The notes beneath the pieces are model-generated. The model was not told where the DNA came from and ran no database searches. It saw only the letters and a list, made by a program, of their open reading frames with translations. Positions 17,313 through 26,724 of a stretch of 59,547 nucleotides of DNA are shown one piece after another (position 1 is the stretch's first letter; each line of letters opens with the position of its first letter). The DNA is from Halobacteriales archaeon (GTDB lineage: Archaea; Halobacteriota; Halobacteria; Halobacteriales; SKNY01), in the NCBI GenBank assembly GCA_007118975.1, contig SKQO01000074.1, positions 1 to 59,547 on the forward strand. Direction: 5' to 3'. Made by a program: the position numbers and the translations under genes.

Positions 17313-18545
17313 CTCGGTAAGAGTGGAGTTGACTCCAGTACGCCGGTCATTGATGTATAACCAGACGAGGATGATGGCACTAACCGCGAGACAGACGAGA
17401 AAACCACCGAAGGCAACGCCGAACCCCGCCACACCGGCAACCACCCCAACGTAGGTCGGACCGAGACTCGACAACCCTTCGTAGATCGTCTTGAACGCCC
17501 CCAGATCACCGCCCTTTGAGGATTCAGGAAAGATGTCCATCAGGTAGGCCTGCAATACCGGCGTGAACGCCATGAGCCCGGCAGCGTAGAGTACGATACC
17601 TGCGGTAATCGAGAGGATCGATCCGGCCAGCAGCAAAACGGCCAACCCGAGGATACTGGTGACTGTCGCGATGCCAGCGATTACCCGACGGTCCCAACGG
17701 TCGCTAAAAGCACCGGCAGCCGGCTGCACAATAATACCCACAGCGAACAACGCCGCAAACCCACCGCTGGCAAACCAGGGGGACAACCCTTTGCTGACCT
17801 GCAAGTACGTCGGCAGAAACGTCAGGACACCCTCCCACGTGAAAATGATCAACGTATAGGCAACGACGAGGAGTCTGATCTCCGCCGTCCCAAAGACCCG
17901 CCGGACAGTCGTCCTGACGTGGGCGGTGCCACCAGCGAGCTGTCGGATCTCCTCAACCCGATACGGCTCCAGACTAACGAAGTGAAACGCGATCACCAAC
18001 CCGACGAGCAACAGGATCACGGGGATGAACGCAAGCTGCCAGGGACCGATCGCAATCGTGGTGACTGCCAGCCCCGCGGCGAGGATCGCGCCGATTCGGG
18101 AGAACGCGCTGTTGAATCCGAACGCGCGACCTCGCTTGCTCACGAAAATGTCAGAGAGGAGGACGCGTTCGGAGACGAAAAAGAACGCGGCGCCACCACC
18201 CAGCAACACCATACTGGCCATGAACATGGGATAGGACACGCTCTGGGTGAGCAACACGAATCCGAGCAGAAACACAACCAAACCACCCATGACCGCAAAC
18301 TTCCGCGATACGACGTCAGCTACCCGGCCGCTCGGGTACTGCAGAATGGCGAAGCAGATCCGCATAACGGTAAAGGCGAGACCCGCGGCGGCCGCCGAGA
18401 TGGCAAGATCGTCGATGATCGTCGGTAATAACGGCGGAAGTGCCTGCCGACCAAGATTCGCCGCGAGCACGCCGATAGCTACGAGCAAAAATATTCTCCC
18501 CGAGTACCCGCGAATCAGATACTCACCGTCGCCATGTCTATCCAC
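17301..18545 (-). CDS. MFS transporter
   Basis: This 414-residue protein has about 12 hydrophobic helices. It has the MFS inter-helix motif 'PSGRVADVVSRKFAVMGG' (about residues 71-88, the GxxxDxxxRR/K pattern) and a related loop 'AGAFSDRWDRRVIAG' in the second half. Substrate is unknown; there is no adjacent metabolic operon to suggest one. The start is a GTG at 18545. It converges with and overlaps the GNAT gene by 12 bases. Confidence 0.9.
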   Translation of the reverse strand: MDRHGDGEYLIRGYSGRIFLLVAIGVLAANLGRQALPPLLPTIIDDLAISAAAAGLAFTVMRICFAILQYPSGRVADVVSRKFAVMGGLVVFLLGFVLLTQSVSYPMFMASMVLLGGGAAFFFVSERVLLSDIFVSKRGRAFGFNSAFSRIGAILAAGLAVTTIAIGPWQLAFIPVILLLVGLVIAFHFVSLEPYRVEEIRQLAGGTAHVRTTVRRVFGTAEIRLLVVAYTLIIFTWEGVLTFLPTYLQVSKGLSPWFASGGFAALFAVGIIVQPAAGAFSDRWDRRVIAGIATVTSILGLAVLLLAGSILSITAGIVLYAAGLMAFTPVLQAYLMDIFPESSKGGDLGAFKTIYEGLSSLGPTYVGVVAGVAGFGVAFGGFLVCLAVSAIILVWLYINDRRTGVNSTLTESSG

Positions 18546-18836
18546 GTTGATCAGCCCGTTGGCGTCGGCTTGTACTGCCGGGTCAGGCGTGATAACCCTA
18601 TAGACTCACACCGGGAGGTGGACGGAAGTACAACGGCCGGATGTTGAGCATCCACCGCCGGCTTCAACCCGATCCACACTCCTATTGCTTCCGATCGGTT
18701 CGCGAGCCCGAGCCGAGCACCCTTCTTCAGGATCCCGGCAGCATCATGGAACGACGGCATGATCGGCACGCGGGCACCTGAAATATCGCTCGTTAGTCGG
18801 GCGGTAATCATATCGTTCCGTAGGTTTGTTCGGGGC

Positions 18837-20591
18837 ATGGCCCCCGAGCAGAGGCACCCCCGCCAAATCACAGGGGTGCGCAGGCGTGATGTGCTCGGAA
18901 GCCTCGGGTGTGCGGGGGCGGCGGCATTGGCGGGGTGCACCGTAAACATCGAAAGCGGAAGGAGCCGCGTAGACGACCTCACCGAACAGGACTTGACCGG
19001 AGTTTCCTGGACAGATGTGGATCTCCGTGATGCAAGAGCCGTGGGGGTAAACCTGTCGGAGGCCACGCTCAGCAACGTCGATCTCTCCGGAAGCGATTTG
19101 ACGGACGCAACGTTCGAAGAAGCGGAACTCTCGAAGGTGCGTCTCGATGGAGCCACACTCTCGATGGCCGAATTCTCCCGCGCGGAGCTGACAGACGTCT
19201 CGTTTGTCGGCGCCACGCTAGAAGCGGGGGATCTCACCGACGCGAGCATTCAAAATACCGACATGAACGGATCGACCTTGACGGGGAGTGACTTCGAAGG
19301 TGCGAGATTGCAGAAAGTGGATCTCGGCGAGAGCGACCTCGACGACGTATCGATGCGTGATACCACGATCGAGACGGTCAACTTAGCCGAAGCCGACGGC
19401 GAGCGTGTCGATCTCACCGACGCAAGCGTGTGTGACGCGGGAGGTCGCAGGGCAATACTCCGTAGGCTCGATTGCTCGCAGGCACGGATCGACGAGAGCG
19501 ACTTTTCGGGGATGGATGCGGAGGCTGGGCGGTTCGAAGAGGCGACGCTCACTAACCTTCATCTCCACGACGCGAACCTGCATGGTGCGGACTTCACCGC
19601 AGCGAGCGTTGAAACAGCGGATCTCTCGGCCACCGATCTTGTGGAAGCGACGATGAGCCACGCCACCTTAAAGCGGGTTGACCTGAAAGGCACCGACTGT
19701 ACAGGAGCAACATTCGACGGCGTCACAATTGCATCCTCGAACGCTCACGAAGCGGTTTTTTCGGACGTGATGTTGTCCGAATCAACCCTGGATACAGTCG
19801 AATTGACCGATGCCGTTTGCACGGATGTCGACCTGAGCGAGTCGACGTTGGACCGAGTCGTGGCCGACGGTTCGACCATGGATGGAGTAGATTTCACTGG
19901 TACTACGGCGGTCGATTCGTGCTTCGTCGAAGCCGATCTCTCGGGAAGCGTATTCGTGGGGGCTGATTTTGAACGCAACGACGTGACCGGAACAGACCTG
20001 AGCGGTTCGCGTTTGCACGATTCGTCCCTTGCTGATATCGACGGAGATCACATCGATATCACCGATATCGAATTCGTTGAGGTCGATCTTTCGGGGGCGA
20101 GTCTCCGGGCAATCACCGGAGAAAACGCTGTGATCGAAGGAAGCGCATTGGTGGAGGCCGATCTCTGGAAGGGGACGTTTCCGAACGCGACCTTCCGAAA
20201 CGTGGATATGTCTGGTGCCATCGCGGAAGGGGCAATGTTCGAGGAGGCGACTTTCGAGCATGTCGAGCTACCCGACGTCATCGCCGGTCGGACCACCTTC
20301 GAGCACGCCACCCTTGCAGGTGTCACGGCTGCCAACAGCGAGCTGTGGCGAGCGTCGTTCGCTGACGCCAGGCTCGAAGATGTTGATTTCACAGAAATCG
20401 AAGCGTACGCATTGAATCTATCGGGTGCACAGCTAGTGGATGTCGACTTCAGTAACGCCTGGCTCAGGGACGCATCGTTCGAAGGGGCGACAGTCACCCG
20501 ATCGACGTTTTCGAACGTCGACATGCTGGGCTCGACGTGGGTAGATGGGAGTGTCTGTGAATCCGATCGGTGCCGGGGGTTGATCGAGTAA
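18837..20591 (+). CDS. Tat-exported pentapeptide-repeat lipoprotein
   Basis: The ATG at 18837 gives 584 residues with a twin-arginine signal ('RRRDVLGSLG' at 15-24) and a lipobox ending at Cys34 ('ALAGC'). From about residue 45 to 570 the chain is almost entirely pentapeptide repeats of A(D/N)LXX type: 'ATLSNVDLSGSDLTDA', 'ANLHGADFTAASVETADL' and so on, roughly 100 repeats. This predicts a right-handed quadrilateral beta-helix some 25 turns long, lipid-anchored to the outer face. A short Cys-containing cap ('SVCESDRCRG') ends it. Function is unknown; known pentapeptide proteins include DNA mimics, but most are unassigned. A GTG/ATG further upstream (18759) is rejected because it would bury the Tat signal. 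Confidence 0.88.
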   Translation: MAPEQRHPRQITGVRRRDVLGSLGCAGAAALAGCTVNIESGRSRVDDLTEQDLTGVSWTDVDLRDARAVGVNLSEATLSNVDLSGSDLTDATFEEAELSKVRLDGATLSMAEFSRAELTDVSFVGATLEAGDLTDASIQNTDMNGSTLTGSDFEGARLQKVDLGESDLDDVSMRDTTIETVNLAEADGERVDLTDASVCDAGGRRAILRRLDCSQARIDESDFSGMDAEAGRFEEATLTNLHLHDANLHGADFTAASVETADLSATDLVEATMSHATLKRVDLKGTDCTGATFDGVTIASSNAHEAVFSDVMLSESTLDTVELTDAVCTDVDLSESTLDRVVADGSTMDGVDFTGTTAVDSCFVEADLSGSVFVGADFERNDVTGTDLSGSRLHDSSLADIDGDHIDITDIEFVEVDLSGASLRAITGENAVIEGSALVEADLWKGTFPNATFRNVDMSGAIAEGAMFEEATFEHVELPDVIAGRTTFEHATLAGVTAANSELWRASFADARLEDVDFTEIEAYALNLSGAQLVDVDFSNAWLRDASFEGATVTRSTFSNVDMLGSTWVDGSVCESDRCRGLIE

Positions 20592-20762
20592 CAATCGAGA
20601 CGGGAACAGGCTCCCGGTTCCGACCGATCTGGGACGGCGACACTGTTCGCGAGCTCCCATCAATTGAAGACCCGTACAGTCATCCCGCCAGGTTCATCAT
20701 GTTCGTGAGAGGAGAAAGACACCGGCAGATATGGGATCGAACGCCAATACACGAGAACGGCC

Positions 20763-21872
20763 ATGAATCTCGAGTGCAACACGTGTGCTGCGGAATACGA
20801 AGATCGTTGGCGATGCGAGTGCGGTGGAACACTGGTGTTCAGCGAGCGCGCATTACCCGACAGCACACCGCCGGATCCCACAGCGTTCGATGGCCGCAAC
20901 GGGTTGTGGTCCTTCCGAGATTTTCTCCCGGTAGGGACGACAGAAGGTGATCGAATCAGCCTGGGGGAGGGGATGACACCGCTGGTTCAAGCCCCGACGT
21001 GGGCCGCCCAGTTCAAGCTAGAATACGTTTCGCCCACGGGATCGTTCAAGGACCGTGGCGCGACGACCACCATCACCCGCGCCAGAGAACAGAATGTTGG
21101 GCACGTAATCGAGGACTCTTCCGGGAACGCCGGGTTGGCGATCGCTACGTACGCCGCACGAGCGGGTATTCCGGCGACGATTTTCGTTCCTGACCAGGCA
21201 TCCGCTGTCAAGCGGTCATTGATCCGCCGGACCGGGGCAACCGTCGTCCCGGTGCGGGGTTCGAGAGCGGCTGTCACTGAGGCCTGTTTGGCAGCTCTCG
21301 ACGCGAGTGCGGGATGGTACGCCAGTCATGTCTGGAACCCGGCATTTCTCGCGGGAACCAAAACCACCGCGTTCGAGATTGCCCTCCAGTACGATTGGAA
21401 CGTCCCGGATGCGGTGGTGGCGCCAGTCGGTCACGGGACGCTCCTGCTCGGTCTCGCAGCGGGATTCGAGGAGCTGATCCGGGCGGGCTGGATCGATCGA
21501 CGTCCCCGGCTACTTGCGGTGCAGGCGTCGGGAATGTCACCGCTCGTCGACGCGCTTTCGGACGAGACGACGGCCGGAAGACCGCGAAACGAACTCGCTG
21601 ATGGCGTTCAGATACGTTCGCCGCCCCGCCTCGAGGAAATGATGGACGTAATGGAGACCTTCGGAGGGTCCGCCGTCGCGATCGATGAACCTACCCTCGC
21701 TCATCACCACGAAGCGTTGTTACACGGAGGATTCACGGTCGAACCGACTGCCGCGCTCGGCCCGGCGGCATGTCAGGCATTCCGCGACGATGGCGTCATC
21801 GACGATACGGACGAGATCGTTGTGGTGCTCACGGGCGCGAATGGAGCGATTGGTGTCGACGAATCAATCTAA
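20763..21872 (+). CDS. Threonine synthase-like PLP enzyme
   Basis: A 369-residue fold-type II PLP enzyme. The N-terminus carries a small zinc ribbon (Cys5, Cys8, Cys18, Cys20). 'SPTGSFKDRGA' provides the PLP Lys96, and 'SSGNAGLAIATYAARAG' binds the phosphate. Length and ribbon match archaeal threonine synthase, which converts O-phosphohomoserine to threonine. Haloarchaea often have several paralogues, so it may act on another phospho- or hydroxy-amino acid. It is not in an operon; a 170-base gap separates it from the pentapeptide protein. Confidence 0.85.
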   Translation: MNLECNTCAAEYEDRWRCECGGTLVFSERALPDSTPPDPTAFDGRNGLWSFRDFLPVGTTEGDRISLGEGMTPLVQAPTWAAQFKLEYVSPTGSFKDRGATTTITRAREQNVGHVIEDSSGNAGLAIATYAARAGIPATIFVPDQASAVKRSLIRRTGATVVPVRGSRAAVTEACLAALDASAGWYASHVWNPAFLAGTKTTAFEIALQYDWNVPDAVVAPVGHGTLLLGLAAGFEELIRAGWIDRRPRLLAVQASGMSPLVDALSDETTAGRPRNELADGVQIRSPPRLEEMMDVMETFGGSAVAIDEPTLAHHHEALLHGGFTVEPTAALGPAACQAFRDDGVIDDTDEIVVVLTGANGAIGVDESI

Positions 21873-21997
21873 TCGAGCAAGCGATCGACCGGTACGTCGT
21901 CGTGTAGAACCGGGCCCCGTCGTCGGTCGGCAGCGGGTAACACAACTCCGTGGAGCGAGCTCCGGCCACTCGTACTGGCATCCAATGTTGTTAACGC

Positions 21998-22975
21998 ATG
22001 GTTGAGAGCACGCTCCCGCGTTGGCGGGGGCTCAACCTGCAAGCCAAGTGTATGGAGCACGAAGAGCGCGAGTTTCGCAAGGAACATTTCAAATCGATCG
22101 CAGACTGGGGATTCGATTTCGCCCGGCTTCCGATGGACTACCGGTGCTGGACCGGGGATGACTGGCTCGACTTCGACGAGTCGGCGCTCGCGGAGATCGA
22201 TGACGCCATCTAATACGGGCGAACGCGGAGCGCCCACGTCAACCTCAACTTCCACCGTGGACCGGGCTACACCGTCGCCGATCCGCCAGAGGAAACGTAT
22301 CTCTGGTCCGACGAGTCCACACAGGACGCGTTTGTTACCCACTGGCAGGAGTTCGCGGACAGGTACCGCGGCATCCCGAGCGAGGAAGTCAGTTTCGACC
22401 TGATCAACGTACCGGCCAACACCGCCCGTAGCGCGTACGCGGCAGTCGCGAAACGGACAGTCGAGGGGATTCACGAGGTCGGTCCTGATCGGCTGGTCGT
22501 CGCGGATGGGATGGCCTACGGTCGTGAACCGAGGTTACCTGGGTCGACGTCGACTGCTCCCAATCCGCCAGAGGGTACGATCCCCACACATGGACCCATT
22601 ACATGGCATCGTGGGCGGGAGGCGAGTGCTATGACGAACCGGATTGGCCACATGTTAATGATAATGGCAAAATAACGAACCGCGACTGGCTGTATGCAAA
22701 TCGAATCGCCGCCTGGGAGCGACTCGAGCAAGCGGGCGTCCGGGGTGCACGTGGGGGAGTGGGGCGTCTATTATCACACCGCCCACGACGTCGTGCTGGC
22801 GTTCATGAAAAACTGTCTTTTGCTGTGGGAGGAGGCCGGCTGGGCGCTCTGGAACTTTACCGAGCCGTTCGGGATCATCGATAGCGCACGAGACGACGTC
22901 GAATACGAGGATTGGCACGGTCACGATCTCGACCGCGAGATGCTCGGGGTCTTACAACAATACCGAGTATGGCGA
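21998..22975 (+). pseudogene. GH5 (cellulase-type) glycoside hydrolase, multiply disrupted
   Basis: The three plus-strand pieces together spell one GH5-like protein: 'RWRGLNLQAKC', 'WGFDFARLPMDYRCW', 'GPDRLVVADG', 'DPHTWTHYMASW', 'HVGEWGVYYHT' (nucleophile Glu region) and 'EAGWALWNFTEPFGIID'. Lesions are an in-frame TAA at 22211, a frameshift near 22530 and another near 22740. In addition, the acid/base motif normally 'NEP' reads 'NVP' ('FDLINVPAN'), so the catalytic Glu is lost too. No stop follows naturally at the expected C-terminus, so that end is also degraded. Several independent changes argue for real decay, not a sequencing error. Confidence 0.85.
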
Positions 22976-23015
22976 AGATGTCGAGACGATCACCTCGTCT
23001 GGGGGGCGGCAGGAA

Positions 23016-23600
23016 TTACGGTTGTTCGGAAGGCACGGATGTCTCAACGGCCGCTTCGACCCGCCAGCGTCCGCCAAGTGCCTCCCGGGGCTGACTCTCG
23101 AACGTCCCGTCTTCAAAGACCGTCACACGACCAGACTCTTGGCTCAACGTTACTGTCGCGATGACATCGTCCAGCGTCGACATGTCCAGCGCGCTCATAT
23201 GGCGCGACCCCATCCAGGGTTGATACGGGAGCTCCTGGTCAGTCATGTCCGTCCGGAAACGGACGAGCTGTTGGTTGACAACTCCATCAACCGAACAGAC
23301 GACGGCACCGTCTTGAGAGTACGCGACTGCCGTCGCGGCCTCGACGCTTCCACTCCAGTCGCTCGAAACATCGCGGATCCCATCCGCAGGCCACCGGTTG
23401 GCACCCATCGGGTCCGCATACGAGCCCAGCGAGGGACCCACCACGATTGCCACGTACATTCCGGGCCCGTACACTCGGGCTTCCTCCCAGCGATTGAAAC
23501 CGAGTGCGATCTCCTCGAGGGTCGCCCGCCAGTGGTGGAGCAACCGCTCCACCCCGTCGTGTTTCCGATAGTCGATCGTGATACCCGCATCCCGCGGCAT
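23016..23600 (-). CDS. dacZ: Diadenylate cyclase (DisA_N / DacZ-type)
   Basis: From the ATG at 23600 the product is 194 residues (a TTG 24 bases upstream is the alternative). The DisA_N nucleotide-binding motifs are visible: 'SQDGAVVCSVDG' with DGA at 97-99, and 'GSRHMSALDMS' (RHxxA at 133-137), followed by 'TLSQESGRVTVFEDG'. The family joins two ATP into c-di-AMP; archaeal DacZ is linked to osmotic homeostasis. There is no second domain. It lies alone on the minus strand between the GH5 pseudogene and the apiosidase-like operon. Confidence 0.85.
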   Translation of the reverse strand: MPRDAGITIDYRKHDGVERLLHHWRATLEEIALGFNRWEEARVYGPGMYVAIVVGPSLGSYADPMGANRWPADGIRDVSSDWSGSVEAATAVAYSQDGAVVCSVDGVVNQQLVRFRTDMTDQELPYQPWMGSRHMSALDMSTLDDVIATVTLSQESGRVTVFEDGTFESQPREALGGRWRVEAAVETSVPSEQP

Positions 23601-23704
23601 ACCCGCACTCTCGAGCGGATCCAATTAGCAGTTGGTGTCACGGTGGCCCGATTCGGACCCACCGCCTGCACAACAGTTATCAGCTGACAGCAGGGTGATT
23701 TTCC

Positions 23705-25303
23705 ATGCCCGTACCGTGGGAACCGGTCGAGCTGTCCTTCGTGGGGGACGACCGGCCGGCCGAACCGTACACCACCGAGCAAATCAACGTACAATTCGAA
23801 CACGATTCCGGAACCACCTACCGTATTCCCGGGTTCTGGGACGGCGAAACCACCTATCGTGTCAGATTCGCCCCGACGAAACCGGGGCACTGGGAGTGGA
23901 CTGCTGAGGGCGCCGCTCCCGGCCTGTCAGGGGAGGGCGAGATCGAGGTGAGGCTGGCCGAGCGGGCGGCACCGTTGCATACGCACGGCTACCTCCGTGC
24001 GAAGGATCGGAAGCTCGTCCACGCAGACGGGACACCGTGTTTCTGGCTGGCGGACACCGCCTGGGCGGCGAGTACGCGAGCAACGACCGATGAATGGAAG
24101 CGGTATCTCGACGCCCGTGTCGAACAGGGGTTCAACGTGGTGCAGGTGAACGCGCTCCGACAACATGACGGATCGAGACCTCACCCCCGCTTACCCTTTG
24201 GCGATTCCTGGAACTTGACCCGACCAGATCACGAGTATTTCCGCCACCTCGACCGACTCGTGGAGATGGCACACGCGCGTGGCGCCGTGACTGCGCTTGT
24301 CGCACTCTGGTTCGACTATGCGCCGGGGGCAAATGTGGACTGGGTTCCAGCCGAGCGCCGACACGAACATCCCCCCGTGCTCGCTCGAGCCTTGGGGAGA
24401 TATCTCGGTGCCCGGTACGGGGCCTACGGCGTTGCGTGGCTGGTTTCGGGCGACTCGTACATGAACGAAAAGTGTCTCGCCAGCTACCGTGCTGCAGGGC
24501 GGGCCCTGGGCCGTTCCTGCCAGTTTCCGCTACGGACCGCCCACCAGCCGGGCGGACAGGTCACGCCCACGATCCTGAATGACGAAGCGTGGCTGGATTT
24601 CAGGATGTACCAGTCGGGACACACCCTGGACATTACCCGACCCGCCCAACAGGCATCTCAGTCCCGCATACTCGAACCGACTCGACCCGTCATCAACGGT
24701 GAGCCATGTTATGCCGCGATGAAGACGTATGCATCTGGCAGCGTGATTGATCGCGAGACGGTGCGGGCGGCGGGATGGATGAGCGTCCTCTCGGGCGCAA
24801 ATGCAGGTCTCACCTATGGTGCGCTCGGCATCTGGAACTGGCATCGGCCCGGTGATACGTTCGAGGCGGCGGACCGATGGGGTGAGCCAGCAGCATGGTC
24901 GAACGCGGTTGCACTCGAAAGCGCCGACGATTACGCGCGTCTGGCCACCATCGTGACCTCAATTCAGGTCGAGCGTTTGGACCCCCGCCCGCAGATACTG
25001 GCAGAGAGAGAAGCGGGCGAGGTGGCGGCTGTAACGCCCGAAGCAGTCCTCGTATATCTCCGAGAAGGGCGTTCGATACAGCTTCGTGATGCACCACCGA
25101 TCGAGAACGCTAGGTGGATCGATCCGGCAACTGGAAAGGAACGTACCCCCACGAAAACCCTCGACGGGCGAGAAACCGGTGTCGAAGAACCGACATTCGG
25201 CGGGGACGCGCTGTTCATCGGATACCGCTCCAATCGAACACTGGCAGAAGCAAACGCGAATGTAGGCGGGCGGGAGGACATCCATCAAACCAATGTTTCA
25301 TAA
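23705..25303 (+). CDS. DUF5060/DUF4038 apiosidase-like glycoside hydrolase
   Basis: A 532-residue protein in three parts. An N-terminal DUF5060 beta-domain (about 1-88) contains 'PGFWDGETTYRVRFAPTKPGHWEW'-type strands. The DUF4038 TIM-barrel (about 97-420) contains 'FWLADTAWAA', 'GFNVVQVNAL', 'VSGDSYMNEK' and 'NGEPCY'. The C-terminal beta-domain (about 430-520) resembles the putative collagen-binding domain that usually follows. Relatives include GH140 apiosidase acting on plant cell-wall pectin. There is no signal peptide, suggesting intracellular action on imported oligosaccharides. It overlaps the next gene by 11 bases. Confidence 0.85.
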   Translation: MPVPWEPVELSFVGDDRPAEPYTTEQINVQFEHDSGTTYRIPGFWDGETTYRVRFAPTKPGHWEWTAEGAAPGLSGEGEIEVRLAERAAPLHTHGYLRAKDRKLVHADGTPCFWLADTAWAASTRATTDEWKRYLDARVEQGFNVVQVNALRQHDGSRPHPRLPFGDSWNLTRPDHEYFRHLDRLVEMAHARGAVTALVALWFDYAPGANVDWVPAERRHEHPPVLARALGRYLGARYGAYGVAWLVSGDSYMNEKCLASYRAAGRALGRSCQFPLRTAHQPGGQVTPTILNDEAWLDFRMYQSGHTLDITRPAQQASQSRILEPTRPVINGEPCYAAMKTYASGSVIDRETVRAAGWMSVLSGANAGLTYGALGIWNWHRPGDTFEAADRWGEPAAWSNAVALESADDYARLATIVTSIQVERLDPRPQILAEREAGEVAAVTPEAVLVYLREGRSIQLRDAPPIENARWIDPATGKERTPTKTLDGRETGVEEPTFGGDALFIGYRSNRTLAEANANVGGREDIHQTNVS

Positions 25304-26045
25304 CGTATCGATAATCGGCCACCGCGGATGTGCCGTCGAACAGCCCGAGAACACGCTCGAAGCTATCGAAGGAGTGTCCCGGATCGTTGATGCGGTCGAG
25401 ATTGACGTCCGCCGGTGTGGCTCCGGCGAACTCGTGGCATTTCACGACGAAACGCTCGAACGAGCTACTGGCGCCTCCGGTCGTGTTTCCGATCACTCGA
25501 TCGATGCCTTGAGGGAGCTCAACGTGGGGAACTCCGGCGCAACTATTCCCACGATACCCGAGATGGTCGAGGCCACTCCATCCGCTGTGGGACTCATTTT
25601 TGACGTGAAAGAATCCGGACTAGTCGCCGATCTGCTTTCGTGTCTCGAGGGACGTGAGGGGCGCGTCATGATCTCGGCCTTCGATCGCCGGGTGCTCGAG
25701 GAGACCCGACGGTTGGACGAAGATATCCGGCTTGCACATATCGTGACCGAGTCGCGACCGAATCGGACGCTCCGCCCAATCATCCCCGGGCTACCGCGTT
25801 CACTGTATGCGCCGGAAAATACCGTCGCGATGGTAGAAACCGCGATCGATCTCGGGTGCGAGGCGATTCATCCACGATATGAACTGTGCCTACAGACCGA
25901 CCTCGTCGAGCAGGCACACGATCGAGATCTTCAGGTCAACGCCTGGACTGTTTGTAATGTCCGTGAGGGGCGGGCACTCGCTCGTGCCGGTGTCGACGGA
26001 CTCATCGCAGATGTGTGTGAGGGATTAGTGGAACAACGTCCCTGA
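25293..26045 (+). CDS. Glycerophosphodiester phosphodiesterase
   Basis: A 250-residue GDPD-family TIM-barrel. The signature residues are His10-Arg11 ('IIGHRG'), 'PENTLEAI', Glu37/Asp39 ('VEIDVRR') and His51 ('AFHDETLERATG'). It hydrolyses glycerophosphodiesters to glycerol-3-phosphate (or, in archaea, perhaps glycerol-1-phosphate) and an alcohol, in the cytoplasm. The ATG overlaps the end of the apiosidase-like gene, so they are translationally linked. A second gene in a sugar operon may instead act on a sugar-phosphodiester. Confidence 0.9.
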   Translation: MFHNVSIIGHRGCAVEQPENTLEAIEGVSRIVDAVEIDVRRCGSGELVAFHDETLERATGASGRVSDHSIDALRELNVGNSGATIPTIPEMVEATPSAVGLIFDVKESGLVADLLSCLEGREGRVMISAFDRRVLEETRRLDEDIRLAHIVTESRPNRTLRPIIPGLPRSLYAPENTVAMVETAIDLGCEAIHPRYELCLQTDLVEQAHDRDLQVNAWTVCNVREGRALARAGVDGLIADVCEGLVEQRP

Positions 26046-26264
26046 GCGGTATGAGACGTTGCCCAGTTCATGGAGAAAACGGCCGTAGCGGCGGTCGGAG
26101 GTCACACCCGTGCACAACGTCTCTCGAGGGGCGAAAGCTGGCGACGATACACTCGGTAGGTACCCATGCACCAGCGAGGGTTGTCGAAGCAGCGAATCAA
26201 TCCGTGAGGTCCACTGACCGTCTCTTGTCCGAACGAATCACAACTGTTCCGATCCGGTGCACTT

Positions 26265-26615
26265 TCACACGCCCGGGACACCGAACGCACCGATACGCAG
26301 CGGCGTGAGGATGTGGAGGACGAGGAGGATCACGAGCGCGGAGAGCCAGGCGAGGATTCCGATACCGATCGCGACGCGCCAGCCACCCGGATACCGCCAC
26401 TTGATGACAGCGACCCACGCAACCAGGGCCACCAGCGGCCCGATTAAAGGTATCCAGGCGGTCAGCGCCCAGGCGATTCCGCCGAGGACCGCGGTGAAGA
26501 TCGCACGGGTGTAGTCATTGACGTCGACAACGATCCTCGCGGCGAGGTATATGGCCAGACCGCCGATCAGGGCGGCAACCACGAAGGAAACGAGCGAGCC
26601 GATGATGGGAACCAT
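26265..26615 (-). CDS. Small multi-pass membrane protein
   Basis: The ATG at 26615 starts 'MVPIIGSLVSFVVAALIGG' and gives 116 residues with three to four hydrophobic helices. 'VVDVNDYTRAIFTAVLGGIAWALTAW' shows the pattern of a conserved haloarchaeal membrane family of unknown function. It is divergent from the EEP hydrolase (109-base gap). Confidence 0.7.
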   Translation of the reverse strand: MVPIIGSLVSFVVAALIGGLAIYLAARIVVDVNDYTRAIFTAVLGGIAWALTAWIPLIGPLVALVAWVAVIKWRYPGGWRVAIGIGILAWLSALVILLVLHILTPLRIGAFGVPGV

Positions 26616-26724
26616 GCCAACTAACGTGGCTCGAACAAGTAAAGCCTGACCCCGGTTAGTGAGTAATGGTGACGTCCCAGAAATCACCTGGATTCATTTG
26701 ACCTACCGCAGTTTGTTGCGAACA

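Noticed and set aside
22211..22740. Sequencing error as the sole cause of the broken GH5 gene
   Set aside because: A nonsense codon, two frameshifts and an active-site substitution in one gene are too many to be errors, though resequencing would settle it.
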